From contig NZ_CABVGX010000040.1 of the NCBI RefSeq assembly GCF_902497625.1, positions 1 to 50,833 of the forward strand: a DNA stretch of 50,833 nucleotides, given 5' to 3'. This DNA is from Pseudomonas fluorescens. GTDB lineage: Bacteria; Pseudomonadota; Gammaproteobacteria; Pseudomonadales; Pseudomonadaceae. The notes under the pieces were generated by a model. That model was not told the DNA's origin. It made no database searches and was given only the letters and a program-made list of their open reading frames with translations. Below, in pieces: positions 7,992 to 16,623 of this stretch. Position 1 is the first letter of the stretch, and the number at the start of each line of letters is the position of its first letter. Both the position numbers and the translations under genes were made by a program.

Positions 7992-10049
7992 TTAGCCCTG
8001 ACTGACCAGAGCTTCGACAGGTTCAATAGTATCGTTACGGATGACCGCACCGAACTGCTGCATCATTTGCTGGATGAACGGATCGCCGTGGATCGATGCC
8101 TCGGCTTCGCGCTGGCGGTCGACCCGTCGCCGGGAAGCCGCCTGAGCCGGGGTTTCCTGCTCGGGCTTGATCAGCTCCATGCTCAATGTAAGCGTGCGCC
8201 CGTGATATTGGTTCAACGCGTCGTTGAGACGGCGTTGCTGGGTCGCGTTGAACAAGGCGCTATGAGCCGGATCCAGGTGCAGCAACCAGTTGTCGCCATC
8301 GACGGCGATCAGTGTGCAGTTGGCGGCGATGCTACCTGTCATGCCGGAAATCGGCAGTTTCGGGAACAGCTCCAGCCACTGCAGCGCCAAACCGGTGGCC
8401 GGCATTGCGGCGGGTTCTGGCTCAGGTTCCGGCGCCGGTTCGGCAGCATGTTCGCTGGCCAGCTCATCGAGGTAGCTGTAGGACGAATCCATGTCAGGCT
8501 CGATGTAATCCTCATCCAGCGGCGGCTCGTCATCAAGGTCGACACCGGGCGTGGCGGCATCGACCTCAGCCACAGACGGTTCCGGGATCGGCGCGGCCGC
8601 CCATTCGGGGGCATCGGGCACGACGCTGTCCGGGGTCGGCAACGGCATCGGCGGCAACTCGGGCTGCTCGGCGGCGGTTTCCAGCATCGGCTCGACGGCG
8701 GCCTGCTGCGCTACTTCGGGTTCGACCGGGTCATTCCACGGCAGATCGACAACCGCTTCGATCGCGACGGGCTCCGGCTGCGGTTCGGCAATCGGCGCTA
8801 CGGGCTCAGGCTCAGGCTCAGGCGGCGTATTCTTCGCAACGGGTACAGCCGCCATAGGGGCTACCGCCGCGACGACAGGCGCGGCAGCCACTGCATTTGC
8901 GGAATCAACTGTGGCCTGGCTGATCCCCACTGGCTTTAGCGGTTGCCTCGGGACGTCCGCGGTGTCTGCCGGGCGGAACGCGAGCATGCGCAGCAAGACC
9001 ATCTCGAAACCACCACGCGGGTCCGGCGCCAGCGGCAAATCGCGGCGGCCGATCAGGCCCATCTGGTAGTAAAACTGTACATCTTCGGCCGGTAGCGCCT
9101 GGGCCAGTGCCAACACCCGGTCACGATCGCCGTGGCCATTGTCGACGCCCTCAGGCAATGCCTGGGCGATGGCAACCCGGTGCAATACATTGAGAATTTC
9201 CGAGAGCACGCCATTCCAGTCCGGGCCCTGCTCAGCCAGATGGCGAACGGCTTCGAGCAGCGCCCTGGCGTCGCCTTCGATCAGCGAATGCAGGACGTCA
9301 TAGACCTGGCCGTGATCGAGGGTGCCCAGCATCGCCCGCACATCGGCGGCCATGACCTTGCCCTCACCGAAGGCAATCGCCTGATCGGTCAGGCTCATGG
9401 CGTCGCGCATCGAACCGTCGGCGGCTCGACCCAGCAACCACAGTGCATCGTCCTCGAACGGCACATTTTCCACACCGAGGACGTGGGTCAAATGCTCAAC
9501 CACGCGCTCCGGCGTCATGTTCTTCAGGGAGAACTGCAGGCACCGCGAGAGAATGGTTGCAGGAAGTTTCTGCGGGTCGGTGGTCGCCAGGATGAATTTA
9601 ACGTACGGCGGCGGCTCTTCAAGGGTTTTCAAAAGCGCATTGAAAGAGTGGCTGGACAGCATGTGCACTTCGTCGATCAGATAGACCTTGAAGCGCCCGC
9701 GACTTGGGGCGTATTGCACATTGTCGAGCAGTTCGCGGGTGTCCTCGACCTTGGTCCGGCTCGCGGCGTCGATCTCGATCAGGTCGACAAAACGGCCTTC
9801 ATCGATTTCCCGGCACACCGAGCACTCGCCGCAGGGTGTCGAAGTGATACCTGTTTCACAGTTCAGGCATTTCGCGATGATCCGCGCAATAGTGGTCTTG
9901 CCGACGCCTCGCGTGCCGGTGAACAGGTAGGCATGGTGCAGCCGCTGGCTGTCCAAGGCATTGATCAGAGCCTTGAGCACATGGGTCTGGCCGACCATTT
10001 CGCGGAACGAGCGCGGACGCCATTTACGTGCAAGAACCTGATAACTCAT
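7992..10049 (-). CDS. dnaX: DNA polymerase III subunits gamma and tau
   Basis: A 685-residue clamp-loader ATPase. Walker A GTRGVGKTT includes Lys51; the zinc module uses Cys64, Cys73, Cys76 and Cys79; Walker B is LIDEVHML (126 onward); and the SRC sensor follows. After the AAA+ and collar domains (to about 365) comes a long linker rich in Pro, Glu and Ala (about 380-570), then a conserved C-terminal domain that in tau binds the polymerase and helicase. No A-rich slippery site of the E. coli type is evident at the expected place, so production of a separate gamma form is not supported here. It leads the dnaX-ybaB operon. Confidence 0.96.
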   Translation of the reverse strand: MSYQVLARKWRPRSFREMVGQTHVLKALINALDSQRLHHAYLFTGTRGVGKTTIARIIAKCLNCETGITSTPCGECSVCREIDEGRFVDLIEIDAASRTKVEDTRELLDNVQYAPSRGRFKVYLIDEVHMLSSHSFNALLKTLEEPPPYVKFILATTDPQKLPATILSRCLQFSLKNMTPERVVEHLTHVLGVENVPFEDDALWLLGRAADGSMRDAMSLTDQAIAFGEGKVMAADVRAMLGTLDHGQVYDVLHSLIEGDARALLEAVRHLAEQGPDWNGVLSEILNVLHRVAIAQALPEGVDNGHGDRDRVLALAQALPAEDVQFYYQMGLIGRRDLPLAPDPRGGFEMVLLRMLAFRPADTADVPRQPLKPVGISQATVDSANAVAAAPVVAAVAPMAAVPVAKNTPPEPEPEPVAPIAEPQPEPVAIEAVVDLPWNDPVEPEVAQQAAVEPMLETAAEQPELPPMPLPTPDSVVPDAPEWAAAPIPEPSVAEVDAATPGVDLDDEPPLDEDYIEPDMDSSYSYLDELASEHAAEPAPEPEPEPAAMPATGLALQWLELFPKLPISGMTGSIAANCTLIAVDGDNWLLHLDPAHSALFNATQQRRLNDALNQYHGRTLTLSMELIKPEQETPAQAASRRRVDRQREAEASIHGDPFIQQMMQQFGAVIRNDTIEPVEALVSQG

Positions 10050-10191
10050 CGAAAACCGTCGCCACTGGAAAGCAGAAGCGGCTAATGCTAGCGGAGCAGG
10101 GGCAAAATTGCATCCGGCGCGCTCGTCTAATCTGGCTAAGATGCAATTTGCGGGCGCTTATGGCTCGTTTTCCATTTGGATCGGAGTGTCT

Positions 10192-10953
10192 ATGCGGCTG
10201 GCCTTGGGGGCACTGCTGTTGATGAGTCTGAGCGCCGCTGCCGCCGAGCCGCCGTTGCGCTTTGTCGTGCCCGACAGTTGGGCGATGCCGATGGTGCAAC
10301 TGGAACGCGGCCGCCCGATTCAAGGCATCCTGCATGACGTGATGATCAGCCTCGCGACCCAGGTCGGCGCACCGGCGGAGTTTCATGTGTTGCCCCGAGC
10401 CCGCGTGCAAAACGCCATGGAACGCGGCGAGGTCGACATCCGCTGCTACTCCGCGCAGTCCTGGCTGCCGAACCAGTCCGGCGACTACATCTGGAGCATT
10501 CTGCTGTGGACCCAACCGGATCTGCTGATCAGCAAGCAGGCGCCGCCTGACCCGGTCGTTCCGGCAGATCTACCAAGACAATCGATCGGCACGGTGCACG
10601 GCTACAGCTACCCGAGCCTGCAACCGTTGTTCGATGCAGACCAGCTGCAGCGTGAAGACGCGCGCAATCAGGAGCAGGTACTGGAGAAACTGCTGGCCGG
10701 GCGCTACCAATATGCAGTCAGCAATCAGTGGACGCTGGAATGGTTCAACCAGCGTCTGCAGCCCAATCAGCAACTGCAAGGCGTGGCGGTATTGCAGGTG
10801 CAGAAAGTCGGCTGTTATGTGCGCAATGATCCGAAAGTGCCGGTACAACGGATCCTGCGCACCCTGCTGCGGATGAAAATGTCCGGGGAAATTGACGACA
10901 TTATTCGTCTGTACGTCGGCGGAAAACCCGCAGCCGATGGGGCCAATCGATAA
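10192..10953 (+). CDS. Periplasmic solute-binding protein, amino-acid ABC type
   Basis: A 253-residue protein with a signal peptide (MRLALGALLLMSLSAAAAE, cleavage near residue 19) and the fold of family-3 extracellular solute-binding proteins: an early strand LRFVVPDSWAMPM, GILHDVMISLATQVG, the VDIRCY region and ISKQAPPDPVVPADL. The ATG at 10192 has GGAG upstream; longer readings place residues before the signal peptide. No permease or ATPase gene is next to it, so it is either an orphan or a sensor-like binding protein. The ligand cannot be predicted. It is transcribed away from dnaX. Confidence 0.8.
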   Translation: MRLALGALLLMSLSAAAAEPPLRFVVPDSWAMPMVQLERGRPIQGILHDVMISLATQVGAPAEFHVLPRARVQNAMERGEVDIRCYSAQSWLPNQSGDYIWSILLWTQPDLLISKQAPPDPVVPADLPRQSIGTVHGYSYPSLQPLFDADQLQREDARNQEQVLEKLLAGRYQYAVSNQWTLEWFNQRLQPNQQLQGVAVLQVQKVGCYVRNDPKVPVQRILRTLLRMKMSGEIDDIIRLYVGGKPAADGANR

Positions 10954-11168
10954 CGCCCGGGGCTGTCGGCGCTGTGATTTGCGCTTCGCAGCAACAAAAC
11001 GCAGACGAAAAAAAATCCGCCCCGGACAGCATCCGTTGGCAGAGCATGGAATCAATAGTGGGTGAGATAACGCGAAGACAAGTGGTGAGAAATGGCCCAA
11101 AAAGGCCTTGAGTGCATGACCCTTGGGCGAACTGCTACCATCTGCCATCGCTCATGAGGCTGCTGGAT

Positions 11169-11891
11169 ATGCACGATATTGATCCGACTGATTTTAACAA
11201 GGCACGCGGATTCCTGATCGGATACTCCGGTATCGTTTTGGCGCTGTGGTTCTTCGGAGCGAAGCTGGAAAAATTTCAGCTGATGGGAACGGAGATTCAG
11301 TTGGGGACGAATGTTGGCAAAGCGTGGCTAGTGCTATGTCTGCTCAACGTCTACCTCTGGTGGCGGTACTACCTGCGCATCCCCGCACTAGCGCTATTTT
11401 TTGATGACGCTATGCAGAACCTTTACGATGCAAGTCTGCGATGGGCGGCGATTCGTCTTCAGACACGCTCCATGAAGGCAAGATTGCGGGAGATGTTCGC
11501 CGAAGACCCGAACGGTGCAGAGGCGGTAGAGTTTTACCGAGGTCGGGGCATGCTCACCTGTCACGGCAAAATTGAAGCCGACAACATGGCACATCCTGAA
11601 AGCACCGATATACGCTACGTAAGCAGAGAATTTCGCACTGAGGTCCGTCTATGGTTTGATTACCGAGTGCGAACGAAGGAAGGGTGGAATCCCTTTTGGA
11701 GTGAAGCTCAGCTTTGCATCTACAAGCCCTCAGTGTTTATCACATGGCCGATCAAAGCGTTCGTCATCGTGCGAGGGGCGTTTGTGACCCCGTGGCTAAC
11801 AGATTACGTAATCCCCCTCGTCTGGGGCGCGGCAAGCTCCATTGCCGCACTCTGGATGTACCTGCACATCAACAACTACCTCCGGCAGTGA
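11169..11891 (+). CDS. Unrecognised membrane protein (accessory region)
   Basis: About 240 residues from the ATG at 11169; an in-frame ATG at 11154 is the alternative start and neither has a convincing ribosome-binding site. The family is not recognised. Two hydrophobic segments lie near the N-terminus (about 15-30 and 50-66, the latter WLVLCLLNVYLWWRYYL) and one or two near the C-terminus (about 195-232). The middle is soluble, with DASLRWAAIRLQTRSMKARL and a charged section. The topology suggests an inner-membrane protein with a large cytoplasmic loop. It is followed 75 bp later by another unrecognised gene on the same strand. Position between conserved chromosomal genes and an integration site suggests acquired DNA. 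Confidence 0.6.
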   Translation: MHDIDPTDFNKARGFLIGYSGIVLALWFFGAKLEKFQLMGTEIQLGTNVGKAWLVLCLLNVYLWWRYYLRIPALALFFDDAMQNLYDASLRWAAIRLQTRSMKARLREMFAEDPNGAEAVEFYRGRGMLTCHGKIEADNMAHPESTDIRYVSREFRTEVRLWFDYRVRTKEGWNPFWSEAQLCIYKPSVFITWPIKAFVIVRGAFVTPWLTDYVIPLVWGAASSIAALWMYLHINNYLRQ

Positions 11892-11966
11892 ACCACAGGC
11901 ACCATCCGCTACACGCCTTGGGCCTGTACTTCCGGTGATGCTTCAGCAGATTTCAGAGGAACTGTC

Positions 11967-12644
11967 GTGACTACCCAATGGCAACTTGACCAGTTACGCG
12001 ACGGCGTGAAGATCAACCACCCCAGCAGAGCGAAAGAGCTTATATCCCTGATTAACTCTCTAGCCCGATCCCGCGAAATTTTTGATTACCACAAGTGCCT
12101 TGCTCGTGATGCCTTCGAGGCTTTCAACGTAACAAATGATCCCGACGGAATGAGTTTCGCTAATCGGATCTTTGGGATTGAGGACGACGATGGTGTGCTG
12201 TGGCAGGCTGGAATTGTCAGCGAAGCAAATTTCATTGCTTGCACCACCATTACACGAAGCTCTTTCGATAGTTTTGGGCAACTCGTGAATCAGCTGATGT
12301 TAACGAAGCCGTGCAAGGCCAACCCGTACGTTCAGGAAGTTGCCAAAGCGCTGTCACACGGAGAACTGAAAGAAGAGCTTTCCGCTGCGATATCTTCCGA
12401 ATGGTTTGCGTACATCCAAGCATTCTCGAACACCGTGAAGCATCGCCAGCTCATCACCCACAACCCATCACTTTCGTTTATTGATGAAAACCGAGGCGGG
12501 AAGGTTGAAGGCTTCGACTACAAGGGTCACTACCACCCCGCTTGCTGGGTCATGGAGGCGTTGGAGGGCACTGTCCAGCTTCAGAACTCGCTGGTCGCGT
12601 GCGGAAAAGCACTTAACCGAGCGTATCTTTGCGCGATCAATTGA
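11967..12644 (+). CDS. Unrecognised cytoplasmic protein with a possible HEPN-like motif
   Basis: A 225-residue soluble protein starting with GTG at 11967 behind GAGGAAC. No family is recognised with confidence. Mostly helical composition; near residue 157 it reads SNTVKHRQLITH, which contains R-x4-H, the pattern of catalytic HEPN ribonucleases, but one short match is weak evidence. It has no signal peptide or membrane segment. It follows a membrane-protein gene by 75 bp and stops just before the left 111-bp direct repeat, so both genes could be cargo of an older insertion at the same site. Confidence 0.6.
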   Translation: MTTQWQLDQLRDGVKINHPSRAKELISLINSLARSREIFDYHKCLARDAFEAFNVTNDPDGMSFANRIFGIEDDDGVLWQAGIVSEANFIACTTITRSSFDSFGQLVNQLMLTKPCKANPYVQEVAKALSHGELKEELSAAISSEWFAYIQAFSNTVKHRQLITHNPSLSFIDENRGGKVEGFDYKGHYHPACWVMEALEGTVQLQNSLVACGKALNRAYLCAIN

Positions 12645-12668
12645 GTCGAGCTTGGTCGGAGGATTGGA

Positions 12669-12779
12669 AGACGTTAACATGCCGCATGGCCGTACCATTT
12701 TGGTATGGCTAAACGCTGTCACACTTCGAGTTTTCTGACCGACAAATCCGTGTAGAATCAAGGATTTAGAGATAGGAGG
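12669..12779. repeat. Left 111-bp direct repeat (candidate attachment site)
   Basis: This stretch aligns without gaps to 16624-16734, with clustered mismatches only in the first third; TAAACGCTGTCACACTTCGA and AATCAAGGATTTAGAGATAG are shared exactly. Homology continues weakly to 12800 (CCCACCAG and nearby bases), matching the 3' end of the 4.5S RNA gene at 16735-16755. That arrangement, a displaced copy of an RNA gene's 3' end plus downstream sequence, is typical of site-specific integration. An imperfect hairpin lies within it, GCCGTACC with GGTATGGC. Confidence 0.7.
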
Positions 12780-12790
12780 CAAGCCCACCA

Positions 12791-13191
12791 GACGCAACCC
12801 CCTTCCAGCTTCATTTGTTCGCCGCACTTGCTGATCAGGAACGCAAGTTGATCAGTGATCGTACGAAAGACACTCTCGCCACTCTGAAAGCCAAGGCTGA
12901 TAGCAGAGATGCTGTTTCCGTGCAGGGTGTACAGAGCAGAGCTGACGCATTAGCCATAGGCCGTACACAAGCCAACGTGCGAAGGCTCAAGACGCTGTAC
13001 ACGTACGTGTAAGCACATTCACAGCATCTATCCATGATCCTATCCAACTGTGTATCCATCGTAGTGCGACAACGCTTCAGCAGGTTGCGGATTGCCTCAA
13101 CGGTAAGAAGATCACTACGGCTAGAGGTGGTGAGTGGTCAGCGTTGCAAGTGTCTGGTGTCGTGAAGACGTTGAACATCACATTCGGTTAA
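12791..13191 (+). pseudogene. Remnant of a serine recombinase
   Basis: From 12791 the frame reads PFQLHLFAALADQERK and LISDRTKDTLATLKAKAD, the end of the catalytic domain of serine recombinases (compare the family pattern LAxxERxLISERT). The frame stops at 13010-13012. A different frame then gives TLQQVADCLNGKKITTARGG and EWSALQVSGVVK before TAA at 13189-13191, the usual C-terminal end of such recombinases. The N-terminal part with the catalytic serine is missing, one frameshift and one stop interrupt the rest, and no intact start exists. It begins within 20 bp of the left direct repeat, where an element's recombinase gene is often found. Confidence 0.75.
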
Positions 13192-13477
13192 GAGACGTAT
13201 AGCCTTCGAGGAGCATGAGTTCGTCACTCGTCAGACCTGGTCCTAGCAAAACAATCAATCACCGTCTCAGCTGCGCTACAATCGCTGTCGGCGCCACCCA
13301 TAGACCCCTCAACTTATTCGTGAGATTTCGGCGACTCAGCCTTGGGTGCGCGCTAGCCCGCTTAATAGCCCGAGCAAGACCGACAGAATCTCCAGCCATA
13401 CTATTTCAGCCGCTGTGTAGATCGGCCCCCACCCTGTGCCTTGTCTGAAAAACGGCGGGCAAGGAGGCACGAGCGAA
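13192..13477. other. Non-coding gap in the accessory region
   Basis: About 285 bp between the recombinase remnant and the next minus-strand gene. A 77-codon plus-strand frame at 13215-13448 has no ribosome-binding site, no recognisable motif and composition unlike a protein. No repeat, terminator or RNA gene was seen. Confidence 0.5.
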
Positions 13478-14278
13478 TCACCTTATTATCGCTGACTCTA
13501 AATTCGACAATACAAGATCATGTATTTTTTTCCAGTCAGCTAGTTGCTCAGTTGGAAATCTGTAGATTACCCATACGCCATCTCTAAAGAGAAAAGAGTT
13601 CCAGCAGTGGCGCCTGCCGCTTTTATGACATTGCACGACAAGTTCGCTACCGTCAGGGTTTCTAAGGCTTTTGTCCAACGGCATGAAACTTGTATCAAAA
13701 CTTTCATCGACTTGTCTAATGCCGAGCTGTCGATTTATGGTAATAGTGGGGTCGTTGTCTGGGCGGTCTAGATGGAAAAGACTCGCCCTATTGTAGGGCG
13801 TATTGGTAGCCAGTAATCTGTCAGGCTGACAGCGAAGCTTGATAGCAACGTATGTTGGCTCTATGGCTAGCTGCGAGGTTAGCAATCCCGGCGCTTTTTG
13901 GATAATCACTTGGGTGCTCTTCCTTCCCCATGTGACAATTCCGGGAATGTATCCGGCGTATTTGGAATATATGTTGCCGACTTTATAGTTACCGGGCATC
14001 GAAAAACCAAGTCCATCCATATCATTGTCTAAGAATTTGAAATGAGTCTTGTATATCCACCTGTCTGTCTTGCTGTTCGCCTGATCGTCATAAGAATAAT
14101 GCCGTCTATATATTTCTTCTCTTGCTGCTTCCATGCATAGTGCTTCATCAAATTTAGGATGATCAACTCTATCGGCGCGATCAGGATAGTTCGGCTTGTT
14201 AGTTAGCAGGACTAACCATGCGAAAATAAGAGTCAAAAATCCGCCTATGCTCGCAAATATTACAAGACATCCCTTCAT
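13478..14278 (-). CDS. Unrecognised protein with one N-terminal membrane anchor
   Basis: A 266-residue protein with a hydrophobic N-terminus (about residues 5-26) followed by a long soluble region, so probably anchored in the inner membrane with the bulk in the periplasm. No family is recognised. Visible features: an Asp/Asn/Gly stretch LDNDMDGLGFSM near residue 83, several aromatic residues, and a C-terminal Cys/His section CHKSGRRHCWN. GGAA stands before the ATG. Base composition is clearly more AT-rich than the flanking core genes, pointing to foreign origin. The next gene upstream on this strand is also small and membrane-bound. Confidence 0.65.
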   Translation of the reverse strand: MKGCLVIFASIGGFLTLIFAWLVLLTNKPNYPDRADRVDHPKFDEALCMEAAREEIYRRHYSYDDQANSKTDRWIYKTHFKFLDNDMDGLGFSMPGNYKVGNIYSKYAGYIPGIVTWGRKSTQVIIQKAPGLLTSQLAIEPTYVAIKLRCQPDRLLATNTPYNRASLFHLDRPDNDPTITINRQLGIRQVDESFDTSFMPLDKSLRNPDGSELVVQCHKSGRRHCWNSFLFRDGVWVIYRFPTEQLADWKKIHDLVLSNLESAIIR

Positions 14279-14437
14279 TGTTGAATTCCGTGATTCAAGT
14301 AGCTCCGATCATACCGCCAGACTCTCACAGTGCCACTAGGTTTGTTTATCGCCATACCTACCATGAACATTCTTTCCATGCGTGAGCCTCCGTCCAGCTT
14401 CCACACCCTCAGCCAATAGCTCAAGGCTGGCTGATGT

Positions 14438-14698
14438 TTAATACACGATGGAGGTCAGCATCCCCACAGCAAATAGGAATGACACAACAGCCCCCCCGGC
14501 GTTAAAGGTGCCATGCAAGGGATACCATGCGAAACACCCGACACATGCGATCACTGCTATCCATCCCCGATTGCGCGCTAGTGGTTCACCCCTCTGGCGA
14601 AGCAGGCAGATAAAACCCCTAACCGAGAGTCCAGCCAGCACACCGCCAATTAAAATCACTAGGCTCATGATCAAAGCAAAGCCCATGCCTGCAGTCAT
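14438..14698 (-). CDS. Small unrecognised membrane protein
   Basis: An 86-residue protein with about three hydrophobic segments (near 5-25, 45-60 and 66-85) separated by a short basic loop LRQRGEPLARNRG. GGAGAA precedes the ATG at a good distance. The C-terminus ends inside a hydrophobic segment. No family recognised. It lies between a putative lipoprotein gene and the anchored protein gene on the same strand, and the three may form one unit. Confidence 0.6.
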   Translation of the reverse strand: MTAGMGFALIMSLVILIGGVLAGLSVRGFICLLRQRGEPLARNRGWIAVIACVGCFAWYPLHGTFNAGGAVVSFLFAVGMLTSIVY

Positions 14699-14734
14699 GC
14701 GTGTTCTCCGGTGGCTTTATGGCAGCGAGTTTCG

Positions 14735-15190
14735 TCAGCTTGTAGAAGGTATGTTAATGGGTATCTTCTTTGATCCCTTGAGCAGCTCAACGTCTGCACA
14801 CATGAGATCAAAGCCTATTTTGTTGATTCCCTCTGCGTGCGAGATAGTCTGTCGTCCCACTGCAACGTCAGCTTTCATTTGCATGAGCATCTCTGTCGGG
14901 GTCCAAACGTTTGTCACAACCGTATTCGCACCAACTCCGTCTAGATCAGCTCGAAACCGTTCAAATCCGGTATACCCACCGTAGCCGTTCTTAGCGTTCA
15001 GCTCCCCACAAATATGCTGTTGTTGCCAATCCAGCTTCAGGTCCTTAAAGATTACTGATTCTGGGTCTTTATACCGCTCGGCTATGCTCTTTTTTGCGGC
15101 ATCCGCCAGCGTGAGCAGACGTTGTTCTTCAGAGTCCTGACATCCCGAGAGTGTCAGCAGACAGGCGGCAACGGCTATTATCTTATTCAT
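14735..15190 (-). CDS. Putative lipoprotein
   Basis: A 151-residue protein with a lipoprotein signal peptide: MNKIIAVAACLLTLSGCQDS, lipobox LSGC, so Cys17 would be lipidated. The Asp at +3 rather than +2 does not settle inner or outer membrane. The mature part is small and soluble, with a segment ERYKDPESVIFKDLKL seen in several short hypothetical lipoproteins of Pseudomonas prophages and islands. GGAA lies before the ATG. Role unknown. It precedes the small membrane-protein gene by 36 bp. Confidence 0.72.
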   Translation of the reverse strand: MNKIIAVAACLLTLSGCQDSEEQRLLTLADAAKKSIAERYKDPESVIFKDLKLDWQQQHICGELNAKNGYGGYTGFERFRADLDGVGANTVVTNVWTPTEMLMQMKADVAVGRQTISHAEGINKIGFDLMCADVELLKGSKKIPINIPSTS

Positions 15191-15254
15191 GGTCGCGTTC
15201 CGATGCGAGTGAGTGGCAGCATGTTACCGGGTGCAATGGCTTCCTGCCATCACA

Positions 15255-15572
15255 TCATTCGAGACCTGATGCTACGTCTTTTTCCCTGGCGCCGTGGTAA
15301 CGGTATGCATATCCCAATTGTGTCATGCCTCTTTCACGTTCCCTCCGGTACGTCTCAGTAAGTGTCCACTTCAAATGCTCGTGCTCAACCTTTAAAGCAG
15401 ACAACTCAGTTAACCTGTTCCGACTCATGACGATCAGTCCGGCGATGTCCTGATGAGCCTTCCTCAAGTCTCGCCGCGTAGTCTCCAGCTCGGCACAAAG
15501 CTAATCATACTGATGCTTGAGCATTTCCTCGCGAGAGGGAAGGCCCAGTGCAAACCCTCTGTCATTGATCAT
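15255..15572 (-). pseudogene. Small gene interrupted by an amber stop
   Basis: From the ATG at 15572, preceded by GGAAG, the frame reads MINDRGFALGLPSREEMLKH QYD, then TAG at 15501-15503, then continues open with LCAELETTRRDLRKAHQDIA and runs to 15255 without another stop. Read through the TAG it would be a 105-residue protein, largely helical and charged (coiled-coil-like, many Glu, Arg and Leu). A single change of GAG or CAG to TAG would explain the interruption. The part after the stop also has an in-frame ATG, but with no ribosome-binding site. Family not recognised. Confidence 0.6.
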
Positions 15573-15695
15573 CGTCTTCCATCACGCACGCACCAAATAC
15601 TGTATATGTAAACAGTATCCTGACGACCTGATCCGCGGCTGATGGATGGCAAGACCACCACAGGAACGTTATGGCGGCGAATAGCCGCTGACTCG

Positions 15696-16499
15696 TCAGA
15701 CTTTCCCCTGCTCTATCGCGAGCTCTTCGAATGCCTCCAGGGCCCCGTATGGTAGCTGCACCAGCTTACTCACCGCTCTGGCGATTTGAGGGTTCAAGTA
15801 CAATGGCGAGTTGGTCGCAACGAAGTTGAAATTCCCAGAGGCGCTGAAAGGCTGCCCCCCACCGAACATTGCGTTACGCCAGACAAGACCTTCACGGGCC
15901 CGGTGATGCTGGTAAGCCAGGATCTTCTCAAGAGCGCCGCGTTCTAGGTGCCCACCGACAGGCTCTCCGTACAGCCTTGCCTTAATCTTATCCAGGCTCC
16001 TAGACAAAACTTCTTCAGACGGCTTGTCGTTATAGTGCTCGACATCAAGCACATCGCAGTACTGGCGGAGGCGCCACACCAGTGCATCTAACCCTGACAG
16101 CTCGTGATCGAATAGGTGGAGTGATGCGACTAGATATCGATCACCACAAGACTCTGCGAGATGATTGAAGACTGCTTGCTCATGGTCGGGCAAAACTATG
16201 TCGTAGCCTAAGCGATCATTTACCAGCCTGAGGCCTTCAGCGATTTTGTGCCCTACCCCCTTTGAGCTGACCCTGCGAAGAAGCAGCATGCACTTCAAGT
16301 ACTTTTCGACAGCTTGCAACCCAGACCAGATGGCCTGCGTAGCTAAACCGGCCTTCAGGGCCAGCCTCGCAGCAATATAATCACCGTCTCCCGTATCCCT
16401 GAAGCACCTGATAGCGAGGTCGTTGATCCAAGCGGCTTCTGAGGGCGGTTGGTACTCGAAAACAAACTGCTGCCAGGTCTTCTTTACGTCATCGCTCAT
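15696..16499 (-). CDS. HEPN-domain protein
   Basis: A 267-residue soluble protein. Residues about 38-85 match the HEPN family pattern: alternating helical positions AARLALKAGLATQAIW, then LQAVEKYLKCMLLLRR and, after a short linker, GVGHKIAEGLRLVND. Such domains occur in RNases and toxins of defence and toxin-antitoxin systems, and in non-catalytic partners. A strict R-x4-6-H motif is not obvious (nearest is R-x7-H), so nuclease activity is doubtful. No nucleotidyltransferase (MNT) partner lies next to it. The ribosome-binding site GAGGTG is good. It is the gene nearest the 4.5S-proximal direct repeat. Function unknown; defence cargo is a guess. Confidence 0.72.
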   Translation of the reverse strand: MSDDVKKTWQQFVFEYQPPSEAAWINDLAIRCFRDTGDGDYIAARLALKAGLATQAIWSGLQAVEKYLKCMLLLRRVSSKGVGHKIAEGLRLVNDRLGYDIVLPDHEQAVFNHLAESCGDRYLVASLHLFDHELSGLDALVWRLRQYCDVLDVEHYNDKPSEEVLSRSLDKIKARLYGEPVGGHLERGALEKILAYQHHRAREGLVWRNAMFGGGQPFSASGNFNFVATNSPLYLNPQIARAVSKLVQLPYGALEAFEELAIEQGKV

Positions 16500-16623
16500 G
16501 TTTACACCTCACCGAAAAGGTTCAGTGATAGTAATGACCGCAATGGCTAGGGGCCAGCCGCAGGGTGCCGCCAGTTGCATCTATAGGTGGTTGGTCAGGA
16601 GAAGTGTTGGAGAAACAACAGGC

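Noticed and set aside
7992..10049. Programmed frameshift in dnaX giving a gamma subunit
   Set aside because: No A-AAA-AAG-type slippery sequence with a downstream stem was found at the expected position.
13215..13448. A 77-residue plus-strand gene
   Set aside because: No ribosome-binding site, atypical composition and no recognisable sequence.
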